Positions 11,631 to 24,365 of a stretch of DNA of 64,000 nt are shown in pieces. The stretch's first letter is position 1; every line of letters begins with the position of its first letter. Location of the stretch: assembly GCA_015501605.1 (NCBI GenBank), contig JADNRZ010000007.1, forward strand, positions 124,001 through 188,000, read 5' to 3'. A program made the position numbers and the translations under genes. The notes beneath the pieces were generated by a model. It was given only the letters and a program-made list of their open reading frames with translations, made no database searches and had not been told where the DNA came from. The stretch comes from Panaeolus papilionaceus (taxonomy: Eukaryota; Basidiomycota; Agaricomycetes; Agaricales).

Positions 11631-14600
11631 ATGTCTGCCATCAACGTAGATAAAGCTCGTTCGAGTAGCACCACTACAGCGTTCGTCACAGCGTTAGGAG
11701 TTAACGGGGTACTGCTGGCTGTTGAAGTCGGCGCATTCTTGATATTAAAGCAGAAATTATGGAGGATCTACAGTCCGCGAACGGTTCTTCCGCCCCCCGA
11801 GTACGTCTCCAACGCTTTTTTCCAACAACTGCGTCACGCCACTGACAACGCCTTCAATTTTCTCTAAACATAAACAGAAAGAGGGCTACAAAACTTCCTA
11901 AAGGACCATGGAAATGGGTCATTGCGTTGATTAACACGCCGTTGGAAGATATCGTACGTTTACGCCCCATCCCCTCCATTCCGAGAATAGTCGACTGACA
12001 GACAGACACTTCAAACCCTGACTCTTACACAGATCCACAAAAATGGATTAGATGCGTATGTGACGTCGTTCACCCTTGCTTTACCCCATCCCTCCATGTC
12101 GATCTCACTGACCGAGTTGCCCGCTGCAGTTACATGTTCCTCCGCTATATTCGACTCTTGATGATCATATTCTTTGCATTTACAATCACTACTTTCCTCA
12201 TCGTCGTTCCCGCCAATGCCATCCGCATTCCTACGAATAATCCTGGACTTGACCAAATATCATGGACAAAGTGGGTTTCTAGGATGCCTCAGTTTGGTTT
12301 GTTAAGAGCGGATAACTAACTCTTATCCCTGTGTGATTGCAGTATCACTGATTCCAAAGACCAACCTCGATTCTACGCTCACGTTCTTGTCGTCTATGGA
12401 CTCACAGGTGCGCTCTAAGATATAACTTCACAACCCCCCAACAATCCCCCTCATCATTCTCTCCACCCAACCAGCCTTCGTCATATGGATGATCAACAGG
12501 GAGATGAACCACTTCGTGCACATGCGCCACCAATTTCTAATCAGCAAATCGCATTCACGACTCCCTCAAGCCCGCACCGTCGTCATATCCCCCGTCCCCG
12601 ACGAACTCTCAAGCGAGAAAGACTTGCGTACTTTCGCGAGCTTCGTGCCTGGGGGAATTGACAGGATTTGGCTGTACAGGGATACCAAGGCCCTGAACGA
12701 GCTGTTCGAGAGACGTCAGGAAGCATGCGAGAAGCTCGAGGCCGCTGAAGCTGAGATCCTCAAAATGGCAACCAAGGCGTGGAGGGCGAAGCAGAAGCAG
12801 TTCAATAAGATTGAGCGCAGGCGGACCAGAGATGCAGAGGCGGGTGAAAAAGAGGTATTAGAAATGCCGCAACCAAGTAAAGAGGCCTTGAATGATCTCG
12901 TCCCACTTGCGAGAAGACCTAAGCACCGGACTGGATTTTTGGGCCTAATTGGTCCAAAGGTGGATACCATCGACTGGTGCAAGGTGATTTGGACGGTTCT
13001 CTTCTTTTTGAACTTTGACTGATTGTTTTGTAGGAGGAGATCTCGAAACTCAACGAAGAGATTTCTGAGAACCGGAAACATGTCGTCAAGGGCAAATTCT
13101 TGGGAAGCGCGTTTATTCGGTGCAACCTACAGATGGGCGCCCATGTCCTCACACAATGCCTGAGTTATCATGAGGTATGTACTATATATATTTCCTTCAT
13201 TTCCACATGTTTTAATCGTCGATTAGCCCTTGAAAATGTACAACAAATGGATGGAAGCCCATCCCAAGGATATTGTATGGAGTAATCTCGACGACGGAGC
13301 GCTGGAGATGAAGTCGCGCTACATCACCTCATGGATAGCGACGATCGGCCTCATTTTCGTCTGGGCCTTCCCGGTTGGTTTCATCGGTACCATGAGTAAT
13401 CTCACTGAGTTGTGCAGTCAGTTCCAGTAAGTACCAATTTTCTCGAATGTGTCTCTCATGATGCTGATTTTACACCGTATTTTAGTTGGCTTGAATGGGT
13501 TTGCGAATGTAGGCTTCAAGCCTTCAATATGCAGGTACACGATATTAACAGCGACGTTTTTAGCTCCACGTGCGGCGAGAGGCGTGATAGAAGGTGTTTT
13601 GCCCCCTGCGCTCCTAGCAGGACTTTTCGCCCTTCTCCCTCTCATATTGCGAGGTACGTCACTGTCTCTGTTGTGGTTTCGTACTTGGCCGACGGGAAGC
13701 TTCACACAGGATTGGCATGGTATGAGTGCATTCCACGGTACTCTCTTATGTCTGTCAGCGTCTATCGTAGATTCTACTTGTTTTTATTGATGTAAGTCAT
13801 TCATATGTCGCTATTAGGACGCTGCTCACCCCAGTGTAGACACGGTTTCCTGATTGTCACCATCACATCCGGATTGACGAGCGGTATGATTGTTTCCCAT
13901 TTCTTTGCTGTCATCACGAACTCATATTGTTCATTACAGCTGTCGAAAGTGTATGCTATTAACATTCCATTATGGATGGACGAATGCGAGTTTTCTAACC
14001 ATCTATGCAGATTGTCAAAAACCCGACACAGACTGTGCAAGAGCTCTCGCGCCAGCTTCCAGGCGCCTCTATCTTCTTCTTGACATACATGGGTAAGCGC
14101 TCTCATTTCTTACGAGAGGACTATATTGACCATATAATTAGTCACCCAGGGATTGGCAGGTGCAGGAAGTGCCCTTGTGCAACTGGCACCATTGGCGCTC
14201 CACTATATCCGGAAATGGTTCCTTGGGCGCACACCACGCCAGGCATACGATGCACGTTTATTAACCCTTTTCATACCTGTCAAAATTGTGAACTGTTTTA
14301 CAGGTCACTTTCAAAATGCCATCGGCAGATTTTGGTGTCATCTTGCCTCGCCTGTCACTTTTGGCTAGTATTGCGTTTGCGTACAGCGTGCTGTCACCGC
14401 TCATCAACCTGTTGGCATGTATCTGTAAGTTACCTGTTTCAGTATGTTCAAGTACTCTGACTAATATCTGTCTGTCAAAGGCTACGCCATGTTTTACATT
14501 GCTTGGAAGTTCTGTGAGTTCTTTACATTATCTGCGATTCAGTGCCCAAGCTGACGCATTAATAGTATTCGACCAAGTATTCGATCAACCTGATGAGAAA

Positions 14601-15564
14601 GAAACGGGAGGAATGTACTTCCCCATGGCCATCAACAATCTTTGTACGTCGAGCAACAACTTATCGCAGAGCGAAGCAAGCTGACGCGTCATCCAGTCAC
14701 TGGTCTCTACATTGAACAGATTTGCCTTACCTGTCTTTTCGTATTCAAGATCCCCGGCAGCCGCGTCAACGCAATTACTCAGGCCGTGTTGATGTTTGCA
14801 CTCCTTGTCGTGACAGCATTCACGCACATGTTCCTGAATAATAGCTACAAGCGTGAGTTGGCCCGGGTTCATAACGAGGAACTGGTTATCTGATAGTTGA
14901 TTTTTAATAGCTTTGGAACAATTCTTGCCCATGTCTCTTGCAACGAAGAAGATGGTGCAGAGATATGCCAAGAACAGCAACTTGGAGGATATAGGCGAAG
15001 AGGAAATTGATTTGTTCAGCCGACATCGTGAGTCCAGAGTGGCGTTGATTGAACGTCGCACTGAAATATCTTGCTGCACCAGGTATGCGTAGCGTTCGCA
15101 GACGTATCAAGGCTACCACCAAGAAGCTGGACGATAAGCTGGGGCAGATCAAGGCTAAAGTCAAGGACGCCGTCGACCATTCAGATTCCGATGACGAAAC
15201 GAAACGCAATACTCGAGAAAACGCGCACTCCAAGTCGCCGACAGGAGAAAGCACGGCTTTGGGGTCGCGCAAGTCGTCGAGAGAATCCAAACGGTCTAGA
15301 CGACGCTTGGTATTTGCAGATGCAGATAGCACTGACGAAGAATCGGATGGGGAGCATGCGTTTGATCACCCTTCGACGTATGTTGGGCAGAGTTGGATTT
15401 GGATTCCCGAGGACAAGCTCGGATTGAGCAAGGTGCTGGTTGAAGAGCTGAAGGAGGTGGGTGTTGAGGCGAGCGACGTTGGTGCGCAAATGGATGAGAA
15501 GGGCGTTGTGGAGGTGACGAGAAACCCCCCTGATGAAGAGTGGAAGGGTGGACATGATTTATAA
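11631..15564 (+). CDS. CSC1/OSCA (RSN1_7TM, DUF221) calcium-permeable mechanosensitive channel
   Basis: Twenty-one exons join in phase to 917 residues: 11631-11800, 11878-11953, 12033-12055, 12130-12270, 12343-12407, 12475-12983, 13034-13174, 13227-13426, 13486-13508, 13564-13653, 13710-13791, 13840-13883, 13940-13950, 14011-14092, 14142-14251, 14304-14424, 14481-14513, 14566-14643, 14697-14852, 14911-15027, 15083-15564. The order is family-typical: three N-terminal helices, a cytosolic domain with coiled coil (residues 165-330), a 7TM core starting SWIATIGLIFVWAFPVGFIG and including GVIEGVLPPALLAGLFALLP, the FDQPDEKETGGMYFPMAI loop, and a charged tail. OSCA/TMEM63 proteins are stretch- or osmolarity-gated cation channels. 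Oddities are an 11-nt microexon and a GC-AG intron (14252-14303). Confidence 0.92.
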
Positions 15565-15710
15565 ATATTCTTGGTTGTTCTGCTCTTTTATTTATGTCAT
15601 TTCATAGGCCTGCTCTGAACGATATGGAGTGTTGGTGCAAAGTTGTCGTAAAATACAGCATTAAATAATCAAATAGATTCATACAAAGGAAAAAGAAAAG
15701 AAAGGATAGG

Positions 15711-16227
15711 TCATGACTTGTCTGCTTGTGCTTGCTGAAGCTCTTCGATAGGTACCCTGACAAGCTTTTGACCTTGAGAGATAGGGGCTTCAGGATCTTG
15801 ACCTTCGTGATTGAATGACTCTCGTGATTCAACTAGATAGGGCGTTGTGAGGCTTTGTTGAAAAAAGATATCAGAAAAGAATATGCATACGGAAGGTGGT
15901 AAGGATTTGGAACATCTTCGGCCACTGTGATAATACTTGGCCATGAACTTGTGATGAATGAGAACGCATGCGAACGGGTATTATGAGGTGATAGATAAGA
16001 TCAACGAGAGGACGCGGTGTACCTTCTCCTGCATTAGCCATAATATCGCAATCTGCACCTAGAGCCTCTATTCTTTCCAGATATAGAGCACTAGCACGCT
16101 CCAAAGCAGCCACAGCATCGTATTCTTTTTTCTTCTCAAGGAGCTTTGCCTGTGCAGCAGCAGAAGACATGCCAGCACCTGTTGATGGGGCGTGAGATAT
16201 GCGATTTGCAGCCACGGATTGACGCAT
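15711..16227 (-). CDS. DAD2: DASH complex subunit Dad2
   Basis: Three exons, 16227-16023, 15947-15891 and 15832-15711, join in phase to 127 residues, the usual size of Dad2. The start MRQSVAANRISHAPS and the helix AAAQAKLLEKKKEYDAVAAL are followed by ALYLERIEALGADCDIMANA, then VHGQVLSQWPKMFQIL, the conserved Dad2 core. DASH/Dam1 rings couple outer kinetochores to spindle microtubules. The acidic, Gln-rich tail (IEELQQAQADKS) is less conserved. An ORF extends upstream, but the ATG at 16227 fits the family start. The gene is divergent from ERG3. Confidence 0.9.
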
Positions 16228-17067
16228 GTGTAAAGAAAAGTTTGAGGGATATAAATGGGAGAAGCAAGATTGGATGTAAGACGGTCTGAGGATGATGTTT
16301 CCAAAGTTGTGGAACTGTTGAACCATGTTGGCGATGTTGACGCGTTGTTTGGACGTGCAATGTGTCATTTGTGCTTATGTCGTGAATAGTGTGGCTAAGA
16401 ATAGGATTCAGGGGCTTGGCATTGTCTATACACTCGTCATAGAACTCGCACTCGCACGACAACAGATTCCATGCGATGAACAAGGAGATGAACCTAGTCG
16501 GAACCGGGAAATGTAGACAAGAGGAAGAAGGATTTCTCTCAAAGGTGGGTAAAGTCATAATGAGAACGAAGAACTATTTTTGTTGTTGAATTGAGAGCAT
16601 GAGGTGTATGTCCGCTCTCAGGTCCGATTCATTCACATACATAGTCAAAAATAGGAATGCAAGTTCGGAGCATGGATTACAAGAGTTGGAAGGTTGGAAT
16701 GAGGGAGCAGCTTGGTTTGTAAACATTTGATATTTTGAATTGAATTGGCTGATTTTGGGAATAGAGATGACTAAAATAGAATCCGCGTCATTTTTCAAAT
16801 AATTTGAGCATTTTTCAAAGAATTATTAAGAGATAATAAAAAAGTGATACGATGATACTTAGGACTAGCATTTGTCTGAATGCTGGGTTGGATCTGAAGA
16901 GAGAATGGAACGTTAAAAGATATGTTGTGATGCTGGATCATATAGCACCACGTGACAATTAAAATATCAAGGTGGTCTGATGAGAATAAAATTAAATATT
17001 ATAAAAAGAGTCGCTTGTCTTTTTTAAATGGCCCCTGCTTTAAACTAAAAGTCTCTTTGTAGACAAC
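16228..17067. other. Divergent promoter between DAD2 and ERG3
   Basis: AT-rich in its right half, with no gene recognised. TATAAAAA at 17000-17007 is a good TATA element for ERG3, 61 bp upstream of its ATG. Confidence 0.5.
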
Positions 17068-18307
17068 ATGGATTTCGTTCTGGACCTTGCAGATGAATAT
17101 GTCTTTGACGCCGTCTGGGCTAAGCTCGTACCGCTCTCTGCCTTCTCTCCAGAGATCACATCAACTTTCAATTCAACTCTCAAGTACATTCCGACAGTAA
17201 CTCACTCTTCATGGTCGTCCCTCGTATCTCTTCTGCCACACCCATCTATAGACCCTGTGCTACTATCCGACATATACGCCAACGCATCCCATTACTCAAT
17301 ACCCGACGTTTCTGCATGGCCAAGAGACTACATTCCCCGACAGCTATTGTCATTGAGCGTAATTACACTGCTCGGAATCCATGCTCTCTACTTCTTATTC
17401 GCCGGCCTGTCCTACTATCTCATCTTTAACCATGAAATGATGCGTCATCCGAGATTCTTGAAAAACCAAGTCAAACTCGAAATTCAATCAAGCCTTCGAG
17501 CCTTCCCTGTCATGATGCTCATGACAGTCCCTATATTCCAGGCAGAGGTTATGGGTTATACAAGACTATACGACGGTGTCGACACATACGGCTACTTCTA
17601 CCTTGTTGCATCCGTTCCTCTGTAAGTCTATTTAGTTTTCATCATCTGTCGATATCCCTTGATTGACCTATTCCATAGATTCCTTCTCTTCACCGACTAT
17701 TGCATCTATTGGATTCACCGCTGGTTGCACCATCCTCTTTTGTACAAGACTCTGCACAAGCCACATCACAAATGGCTCAGTACGTTTCACTCTTTTTTTC
17801 CAACGAATCACGACCTCATCAAACTATTTTCCCTCCAGTCCCCACACCATTCGCATCACATGCCTTCCACCCGGTTGATGGCTTCGCACAATCCGTACCA
17901 TACCACCTTTTCGTCTTCTTATTCCCACTTCACAGAATGCTCTATCTCGTTCTTTTTGTTGCTGTGAACTTTTGGAGTATTTTTGTGAGTATTCATCATG
18001 ACGTCCAACTGCCAGGTCGGAACTGACTGTTCGTGTTCTTCCTAGATTCACGATTCTGATATGATCACCGGTCATGCCCTAGAAAAGGTTGTAAATGGAC
18101 CTGCTCACCACACTCTCCACCATCTTTATTTCAATGTCAACTACGGCCAAGTAAGTTTCATTATTTATCTAATCCACAATCTTGACTGACTGGTTGGTAA
18201 AGTACTTTACATGGGCTGATCGCTACGGTGGATCATATCGTCAACCCGAATCTTCTCTCGACCCTCTACTCGAAGTACAGGCTCTTGACAAGGCCAAGTC
18301 CGAATGA
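17068..18307 (+). CDS. ERG3: C-5 sterol desaturase (Erg3)
   Basis: Five exons, 17068-17621, 17679-17779, 17839-17984, 18046-18150 and 18203-18307, join in phase to 336 residues. The fatty-acid-hydroxylase/sterol-desaturase histidine boxes are present: HRWLHH (198-203), HKPHH (211-215) and HHTLHH (288-293). These bind the di-iron centre. Several membrane helices precede them. Erg3 introduces the C5-C6 double bond of episterol in ergosterol synthesis, at the endoplasmic reticulum, using O2 and cytochrome b5. The N-terminus, about 90 residues before the first clear helix, is typical for fungal Erg3. Confidence 0.92.
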
Positions 18308-19552
18308 GCTACCCTCCCTTTATTTTTACGGGACTGTATAAATATTTATCGAATTGTCGTGAATACCACCATGACAATATTCATAGTGCAGATGCACAAC
18401 GATATAACACGATCCACTATATGCTTACATAGAATATCAGTACTTATTCTTAATATTAACACTCTGACAATTATACTCTATATTTTTACAAGAAAGGTAT
18501 TCATTGAGCTCATTCCCCCACGATTGATGTCGTACTTTGTCAAAGACCAACAAGGGCCTCACTCTGCATGTCGAGCATGACCTTTAATAGTAACGCTCGT
18601 AATCTGGAGCAGAGTAGCACATCACATTCTAGATGATTTTCAGCTCTTCAACGGAGGCCGCGATGGTCAGAGGTGGACTCTGAGCCAATTTTTTTTTGTT
18701 AGACTGGTACTTATGGTCTACGGGCACAAAAGACTGGTTCATCGACCTTTGGCATCCTCCAAAATCAAAATGATCGCCCCGAGTCCACCGAGCGCTAAGT
18801 GCCCCGCCGGCCCAAAGAGTTGCATCAAATCGTGAGCTAGTACGCCTCGTTGACACCACTTCCACTACATCCCGCCCTATGTGCCGAGAATCCTTCGTGC
18901 GTATATGGATTTCATGATTCTCTTTATATCTGATTAACTACCGAGATGACCTTAAAGCCTATTCCACCGAAAGAAATGTATTCCATGTTGACATATGGTC
19001 AAATATGCTTCTTAGGCAAGAGTCGGCGACGTGCTGTGTCATCCCGAGGCAGAAGAAGCAAGTTTTTCATATGATTTGAGCAATGCCATGACGCATTCAC
19101 GTACATTGCAATAGATTTTTGCAGGTTTCAACTTTGGCACCTGGCCGTTCAATTACTGTCAACACGAGTCTGAACAACAACTGGGAGCCTGTGAAGTTGC
19201 ATGAGCTTTCAACAGAACCAGTTCGGCCTACGAGTGGCTATTATTGTTACGACTCGACTTGAATACTCTTCTGTCTCTCGACCAATTGCTTGAATGCCTC
19301 GATTCTACCACTACTATCCTTGCCCTTTTGGACCTCGATAACACTGAAGCGCACATGGAGTTACCGACCAGATCTACACACACAAGTTTCCCCAGATCTT
19401 TATCCTTCTGTTACAACTCCGGGCTACGGTGTGACGATTAATTCCTGACATTCTATTGTATGCGAATCACCTGGGTATATATACGGGGCTGTAGTGGAAA
19501 CGGTTTGCCGCCATACTGTTAATACTGACGCCTTCTTGAGATTTGCGGTGCC
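18308..19552. other. Intergenic region, no gene recognised
   Basis: This 1.2-kb stretch has only short ORFs that do not look like protein and no RNA gene I could fold. TATATATA at 19475-19482, about 70 bp before the P450 ATG, is a likely TATA box. Confidence 0.5.
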
Positions 19553-21999
19553 ATGTCTCTCACTCTATCATCCACAGAGTCCTTGGTCGCTGTCGTCGCG
19601 TCTGCATTGGTATGTCCTTGATATTTTGCACAAAAGCCCCCTAATATTCACTTCGCCCGTGGTAAGACCACACATCTTATATTTAAACGCACAGAAACCC
19701 ATAACCCCATACACCTCGTCATCCTCCTCGTCGCGGTCCCAGCGTCGCTAGTCACAATCTACACTCCACATGCGAGCTCGCTGCTTGCTGCTATCGCCGC
19801 TGTTTTCGCCCTGTTCTGGACAACGCTCGCGAGCTCGATTGTGGTCTATCGCCTTTCGCCCTGGCACCCGTTAGCCAAGTACCCCGGTCCGCTGCTTTAC
19901 AAGATAACAAAATTTTGCGCCGCTTTTCGTTCCACCACGGGCAGACAACACATTGACTTCCAAGAATTACATCACAAGTATGGGGATATTGTGAGAGTGG
20001 GTATGTACAAATCCAGCGTCCATTCACGCGTTCAACACGAACGAGCGATTGACTTTGCTCGTACCTAGGTCCAAATGAACTTAGTTTCCGAACTACGGAC
20101 GCTTTGAATCCTGTGATGGGAAATGCAGGCTTCCCAAAGGGCCAATGTCAGTGTTCGCTGTAGTCCGATGAACCCGTAATGCTAACTTGTTTGTAATCAT
20201 CACCACTCAGTCTGGGATGGCCGTATTCCTGAAACAGACTCTGTGAAGCCACTGATCGCACTTACCGATAAGAAGGAGCATTCGCGACGAAGACGGCCCT
20301 GGACCCGAGCGTTTAGTACTCTGGCTCTCAAAGGTTACGAAGAGATTGTAATCAAACGATGTCTTCAGCTTGTCGAGCAACTCTCTATCCAGAAGACCCA
20401 GCCTCTGGATCTGGGCACATGGTTTTCCTACTTCTCGTACGTAGACCCATCTCGCTGCCCATTGATTCTCAGTGGCTGCTCTCTCCTTCGATTGCGAAGA
20501 GAGAGATAAAATGACGTCGTGGCTGATTTCCCCTATCTTCTTGTGTATAGATATGACGTTATGACAGACCTCGCGTAGGTATCTTTTTCATATCATCATT
20601 ATTTCGATTCGCGAGATGAAAAGGACGCACAATAACTAACTTGACAATCAATGAACGATTTAGCTTTGGTGGTGGTTCTGAAATGATCAAGGAAGGGGAT
20701 AAAACTGGACTGTGGCATCTTCTCGAAGGTGGTCAAAGGTTAGTCAACATGCACTGCAACTGCAATCTATTTCTATGCTTTTTAACCTTTTTGATGTCCT
20801 ACAGGAACGCTATTTTTATGAGCCATGTGCCCTGGCTGGGTCAGCTTGCCTTTCGATTCCCTGGCTTTGCCCAAGATCTAAAGGCATTCCGTAATCATGC
20901 CAAAGGACGGGCTCTAGAGCGAAAGAAAAATGGCTCTACTCACAAAGATATCTTCCATCATCTTGTACGTTCGCTTTGCCAAAATCTGCATGACATTCAT
21001 GAAATCAACACTTCACAGATTGACGAGGACGGCATCTCCCCACAACCACCTTCCATACCAGAGGTAATTTCTGACGGTAAGTGGTCTGTTATTGACTGGT
21101 GCTAGACCTTCGTACTCATCTTGGAAATTGGCGACGTTCTCCAGGTGGTCTTGCCATTATCGCAGGAGCGGATACAACTTCAGGAACCCTTGCCAACCTG
21201 TTCTACTACCTTATGCGCAATCCCGTCGCATTCAGACGTCTCCAGGCTGAAGTCGATGAAATCACTGACGGGGAAGTTTTCGACACCGCTAAACAAGCGC
21301 ATCTCCCGTACCTCAACGCAGCCATGTATGTCATTCATTCATTTTCCCTCAATCCTGAGATCACCAGCTTACAATCTTCGTTCTATTTTTATGCGATGAT
21401 GATCTTGCCAACTATGTAAAACCAAAAAACTAACTTTACCTTCCTTGCACAGAAATGAAGCGCTAAGAATTCTGCCACCTGTGCTGACGGGATCACAACG
21501 AACTCCGGACAAGGGCAGTGGTGGAAAAATGGCTGGCGCATAGTAAGCGACTCCAATTTTTGTGCAGTTGCCGTGCTCTAATTGTGCTGTTAGTTTCATT
21601 CCGGAAGGTACAAACGTTTTCCTCGCAACTTACAGCCTGCATCATGATCCGCGATGCTTCTCCCCACTTCCCGACACCTTCGTGCCCGAGCGTTGGTTAC
21701 CGAAGGAGACAAGGGAAGCCCTGGAGCCGACAATCTTTAACTGTGACGATGATTTTATACTGGATACATCTGCCTTTCTGCCTTTCTCAATGGGTCCCGC
21801 CAACTGCCCAGGCAAGAACTTGGCGTATATGGAGATGCGTATGTTGGTTATTCTGTTAATGCAGCGCTTTGAATTCGCTTTGGATCCAAGGTATGACCCA
21901 GCGGCATGGGAGAAAGAAATCGGTGATTTTTTCGTAACTCTGAAAGGAGTCCTCCCGACGCTTTTGACGCCTAGGAAAGGTGTTAAAATTCTAACATAG
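19553..21999 (+). CDS. Cytochrome P450 monooxygenase
   Basis: Eleven exons join in phase to 562 residues: 19553-19609, 19667-20000, 20069-20146, 20211-20436, 20551-20574, 20664-20738, 20805-20964, 21019-21076, 21145-21325, 21453-21542, 21594-21999. Landmarks are an N-terminal hydrophobic anchor (LLVAVPASLVTIYTP, then a second helix), the proline-rich hinge (HPLAKYPGPL), the I-helix oxygen-activation motif AGADTTSGT, the K-helix ExxR (EALR) and the haem loop FSMGPANCPGKNLA with ligand Cys499. This is a class II, ER-anchored P450 like those of secondary metabolism or xenobiotic oxidation in mushrooms; the substrate cannot be read from sequence. It lacks obvious biosynthetic neighbours. The first intron is placed at 19610-19666 because the CAG acceptor at 19692-19694 leads to a stop. 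Confidence 0.9.
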
Positions 22000-22189
22000 T
22001 CACTTGTAATATCCAGTTCAATGTAATACAACTGTTATTTCCATCCATCACTCAAAGTTAGGACTAATAATGATCACGGTGGGGTACATAACGCATGCAT
22101 TAGATCACAAAGGGTCGATAATCACGGAGTAATAGACAAAACAACAAATCATAGAGAGGAGCAGACACCTTTAAGTGGGGCGCTGTTGC

Positions 22190-23701
22190 TCATTTTCTTG
22201 CAGCCCTCTTTTTCACCTCATCGTCCTTGCAGGAATGCAACATAATCTTGTTTGGAGAACCAGGAGTCATCCCCGAATGTCCTTTATGCCAATCGTAGGA
22301 AATCGCATAAGCGAAGATGCTTCCATTGCGGTTGAATGCAGTGGTAGTGATTGGACCAGGAGCAGGGTCGAAGGCTGTTAAAAAGACAGCTTTAAGTAAA
22401 AATGCCAAGCGGTTGTAACAATACGAGGTTTACTCTTTAGGCGCGTGCGAGCGTCCTTGTCCCAGAAGTGAATCGTTCCATCAGAGCCTAGAGGTCTGGA
22501 GCTAAGTGCCATCTACAGGTAAAAAAAGACGAATGAAACGAACCGCAAGTCGAGAAAGTACCGTGGACAGGGTGGAACGAGATGTCGTTGACAGGGAAGA
22601 CGAGTGCTTGGTCCTTTGCATTTGGCGTAGAGTCTCGGCGATGGCACTTGAATGAAAAGTTGCTCCTGCAACATGGTCAACAAGAAGTGATGAGGGAGGC
22701 GCAAAACACGACTTACTGAGAGTCTTTGTCTTCTACGTATCTACACTCATGGTGTCAAACTTCTGAACCAGTCGCAAGAGACAAATACACATACTGAATA
22801 GCGACGCGACCTTCAATACTTCCAACAGCAAATCCGCTGTTTGCGGGTGAGCCTGTGAAACACGAAATAACACGAGTTTGCCATTTCAACGGTGAAGTGA
22901 TGGTCTGGTACGTTTATCAGTAGGGTATGGGTGGGTCACATGCGTGCCAGTGTACCTTGTAAGCGGTGTTGGGGTTGGTAAGATTGAAAATCTGAATGTG
23001 GCGTTCTGCTGTGCCAACTACCATGAGAGGGTATTGAATGTCGAAGGTATAGCAACGCTCTGGGAGTTGAACAGTTGCAACAGGGTTGGCCGTCCTCAAA
23101 TCCCAGTACTATATGAATGTTCAAACCATGATACCCAGTCAGAAAGACAGCACTTACTTTAACAGTCTTATCCCAACTTCCCGTCGCGAGGATGCCTGCT
23201 CCCGGGGCATCTACCCAGCCCACAACCTTGATAGGCGCATCATGTTGCGCGACTTGTGTGGCCTGCCCTGTTGTCACATCGAACATTCGACCTGCATTAT
23301 CAGCACCGCCAGAGAATATCTTGTTTCCCTCCTGAGAAAATAAGATATTACGAATGCGATATGATTGTGCGATGTGAAATAGAACATACCTTGTTCCAAC
23401 AGACATCGAGAACAGGGCCTTGGTGTTGATACATTGCCTTGCCCTGTGTTTGTCCGTTGGGACCAACTTCATAGATGCGAACCTGCAGGACATGAACACA
23501 CGCGACGGCTTATAACGAAGTCGTTATACATACACTGTTATCCCAACTACCGACTGCTAAGTAATCTGCTTGCGAAGAGAAAGAGACAGACGATATTGAG
23601 TCTGCTGGTGGATCAACAACTTCAATGTCTTTCTCAGCTGCTGACGAGGTGTTGGCGGCGCCACCCAGGGCAGGGTTGCCTGCATTTGAAAAGAACGCCA
23701 T
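22190..23701 (-). CDS. RAE1: mRNA export WD40 protein Rae1/Gle2
   Basis: Nine exons join in phase to 360 residues: 23701-23534, 23482-23390, 23331-23158, 23108-22956, 22904-22795, 22740-22717, 22665-22544, 22487-22434, 22374-22190. WD repeats are clear: YLAVGSWDNS, KIFSGGADNAGR, ILATGSWDKTVK, then LRTANPVATVQLPERCY. The Rae1-specific SNFSFKCHR, a STCGSDGTIHFWDKDARTRL stretch and the FAYAISYDWHKGH tail follow. Rae1 binds the GLEBS motif of Nup98-type nucleoporins and acts in mRNA export and spindle assembly. The donor at 22543 (GTTCGT) is chosen over an earlier in-phase GT at 22561 because it keeps the conserved TFSTCG residues. Confidence 0.92.
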
Positions 23702-24365
23702 CAATGAAGAAGACGCTTAGCTATTTGCGCGTTGATTCGAGAATACAAAGTGGTGGTTATGTTTGATGTGATAGATGTGGTTGAAAGAAGGACCATAGAC
23801 ACACGATGGAGAGCTGCAGGCGTTTTACCCAAATGGAGAAACAAGTCCGTGGGTAAACTTCAAACACAACGACAACATGCATTTTTTTTAAATTCCATTT
23901 TATTTCTGAATTGTATCATTTATGCAATAGGTGTCGTCGTATGTATTAACCGTAATGTCGTATATGAACATAAAAATCGAGGCAAAACCGAAGAACAAAA
24001 GAAAATCAACTAAAATGCAGGAGAAAAGAGCTGAATGGGAACTACGCCAACCATGCCACTATTTGCTACAGGTACTGGGGGCACCAATGGAAGAAATGAA
24101 AATATAATGCAAAAGGATACCCATGAAGTGAAATGACAATGTGTGAACAGCTGCACATATACTGAATGCATGTTAGTGAGCGGACGCTCAAATTAGAAAA
24201 GGGAGCTGTAGGGTCGTAACAAGAATAAGAATGGGGTCTAAATGGTAAATAGTCTAAGGTTTGGAGTCATGGATGTGGTTGGCATGTTCAACCGATGAAC
24301 ATATGCTGAAAGTTGTGGATCAAAATGTGTTAAAAGCGCATCCGAATCCCTATAAAGTGCTGCGG
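23702..24365. other. Intergenic region upstream of RAE1
   Basis: This 664-bp gap holds the RAE1 promoter and the 3' region of the Ca2+-ATPase gene. It is AT-rich with an A8/T8-type tract near 23881. No gene was recognised. Confidence 0.45.
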
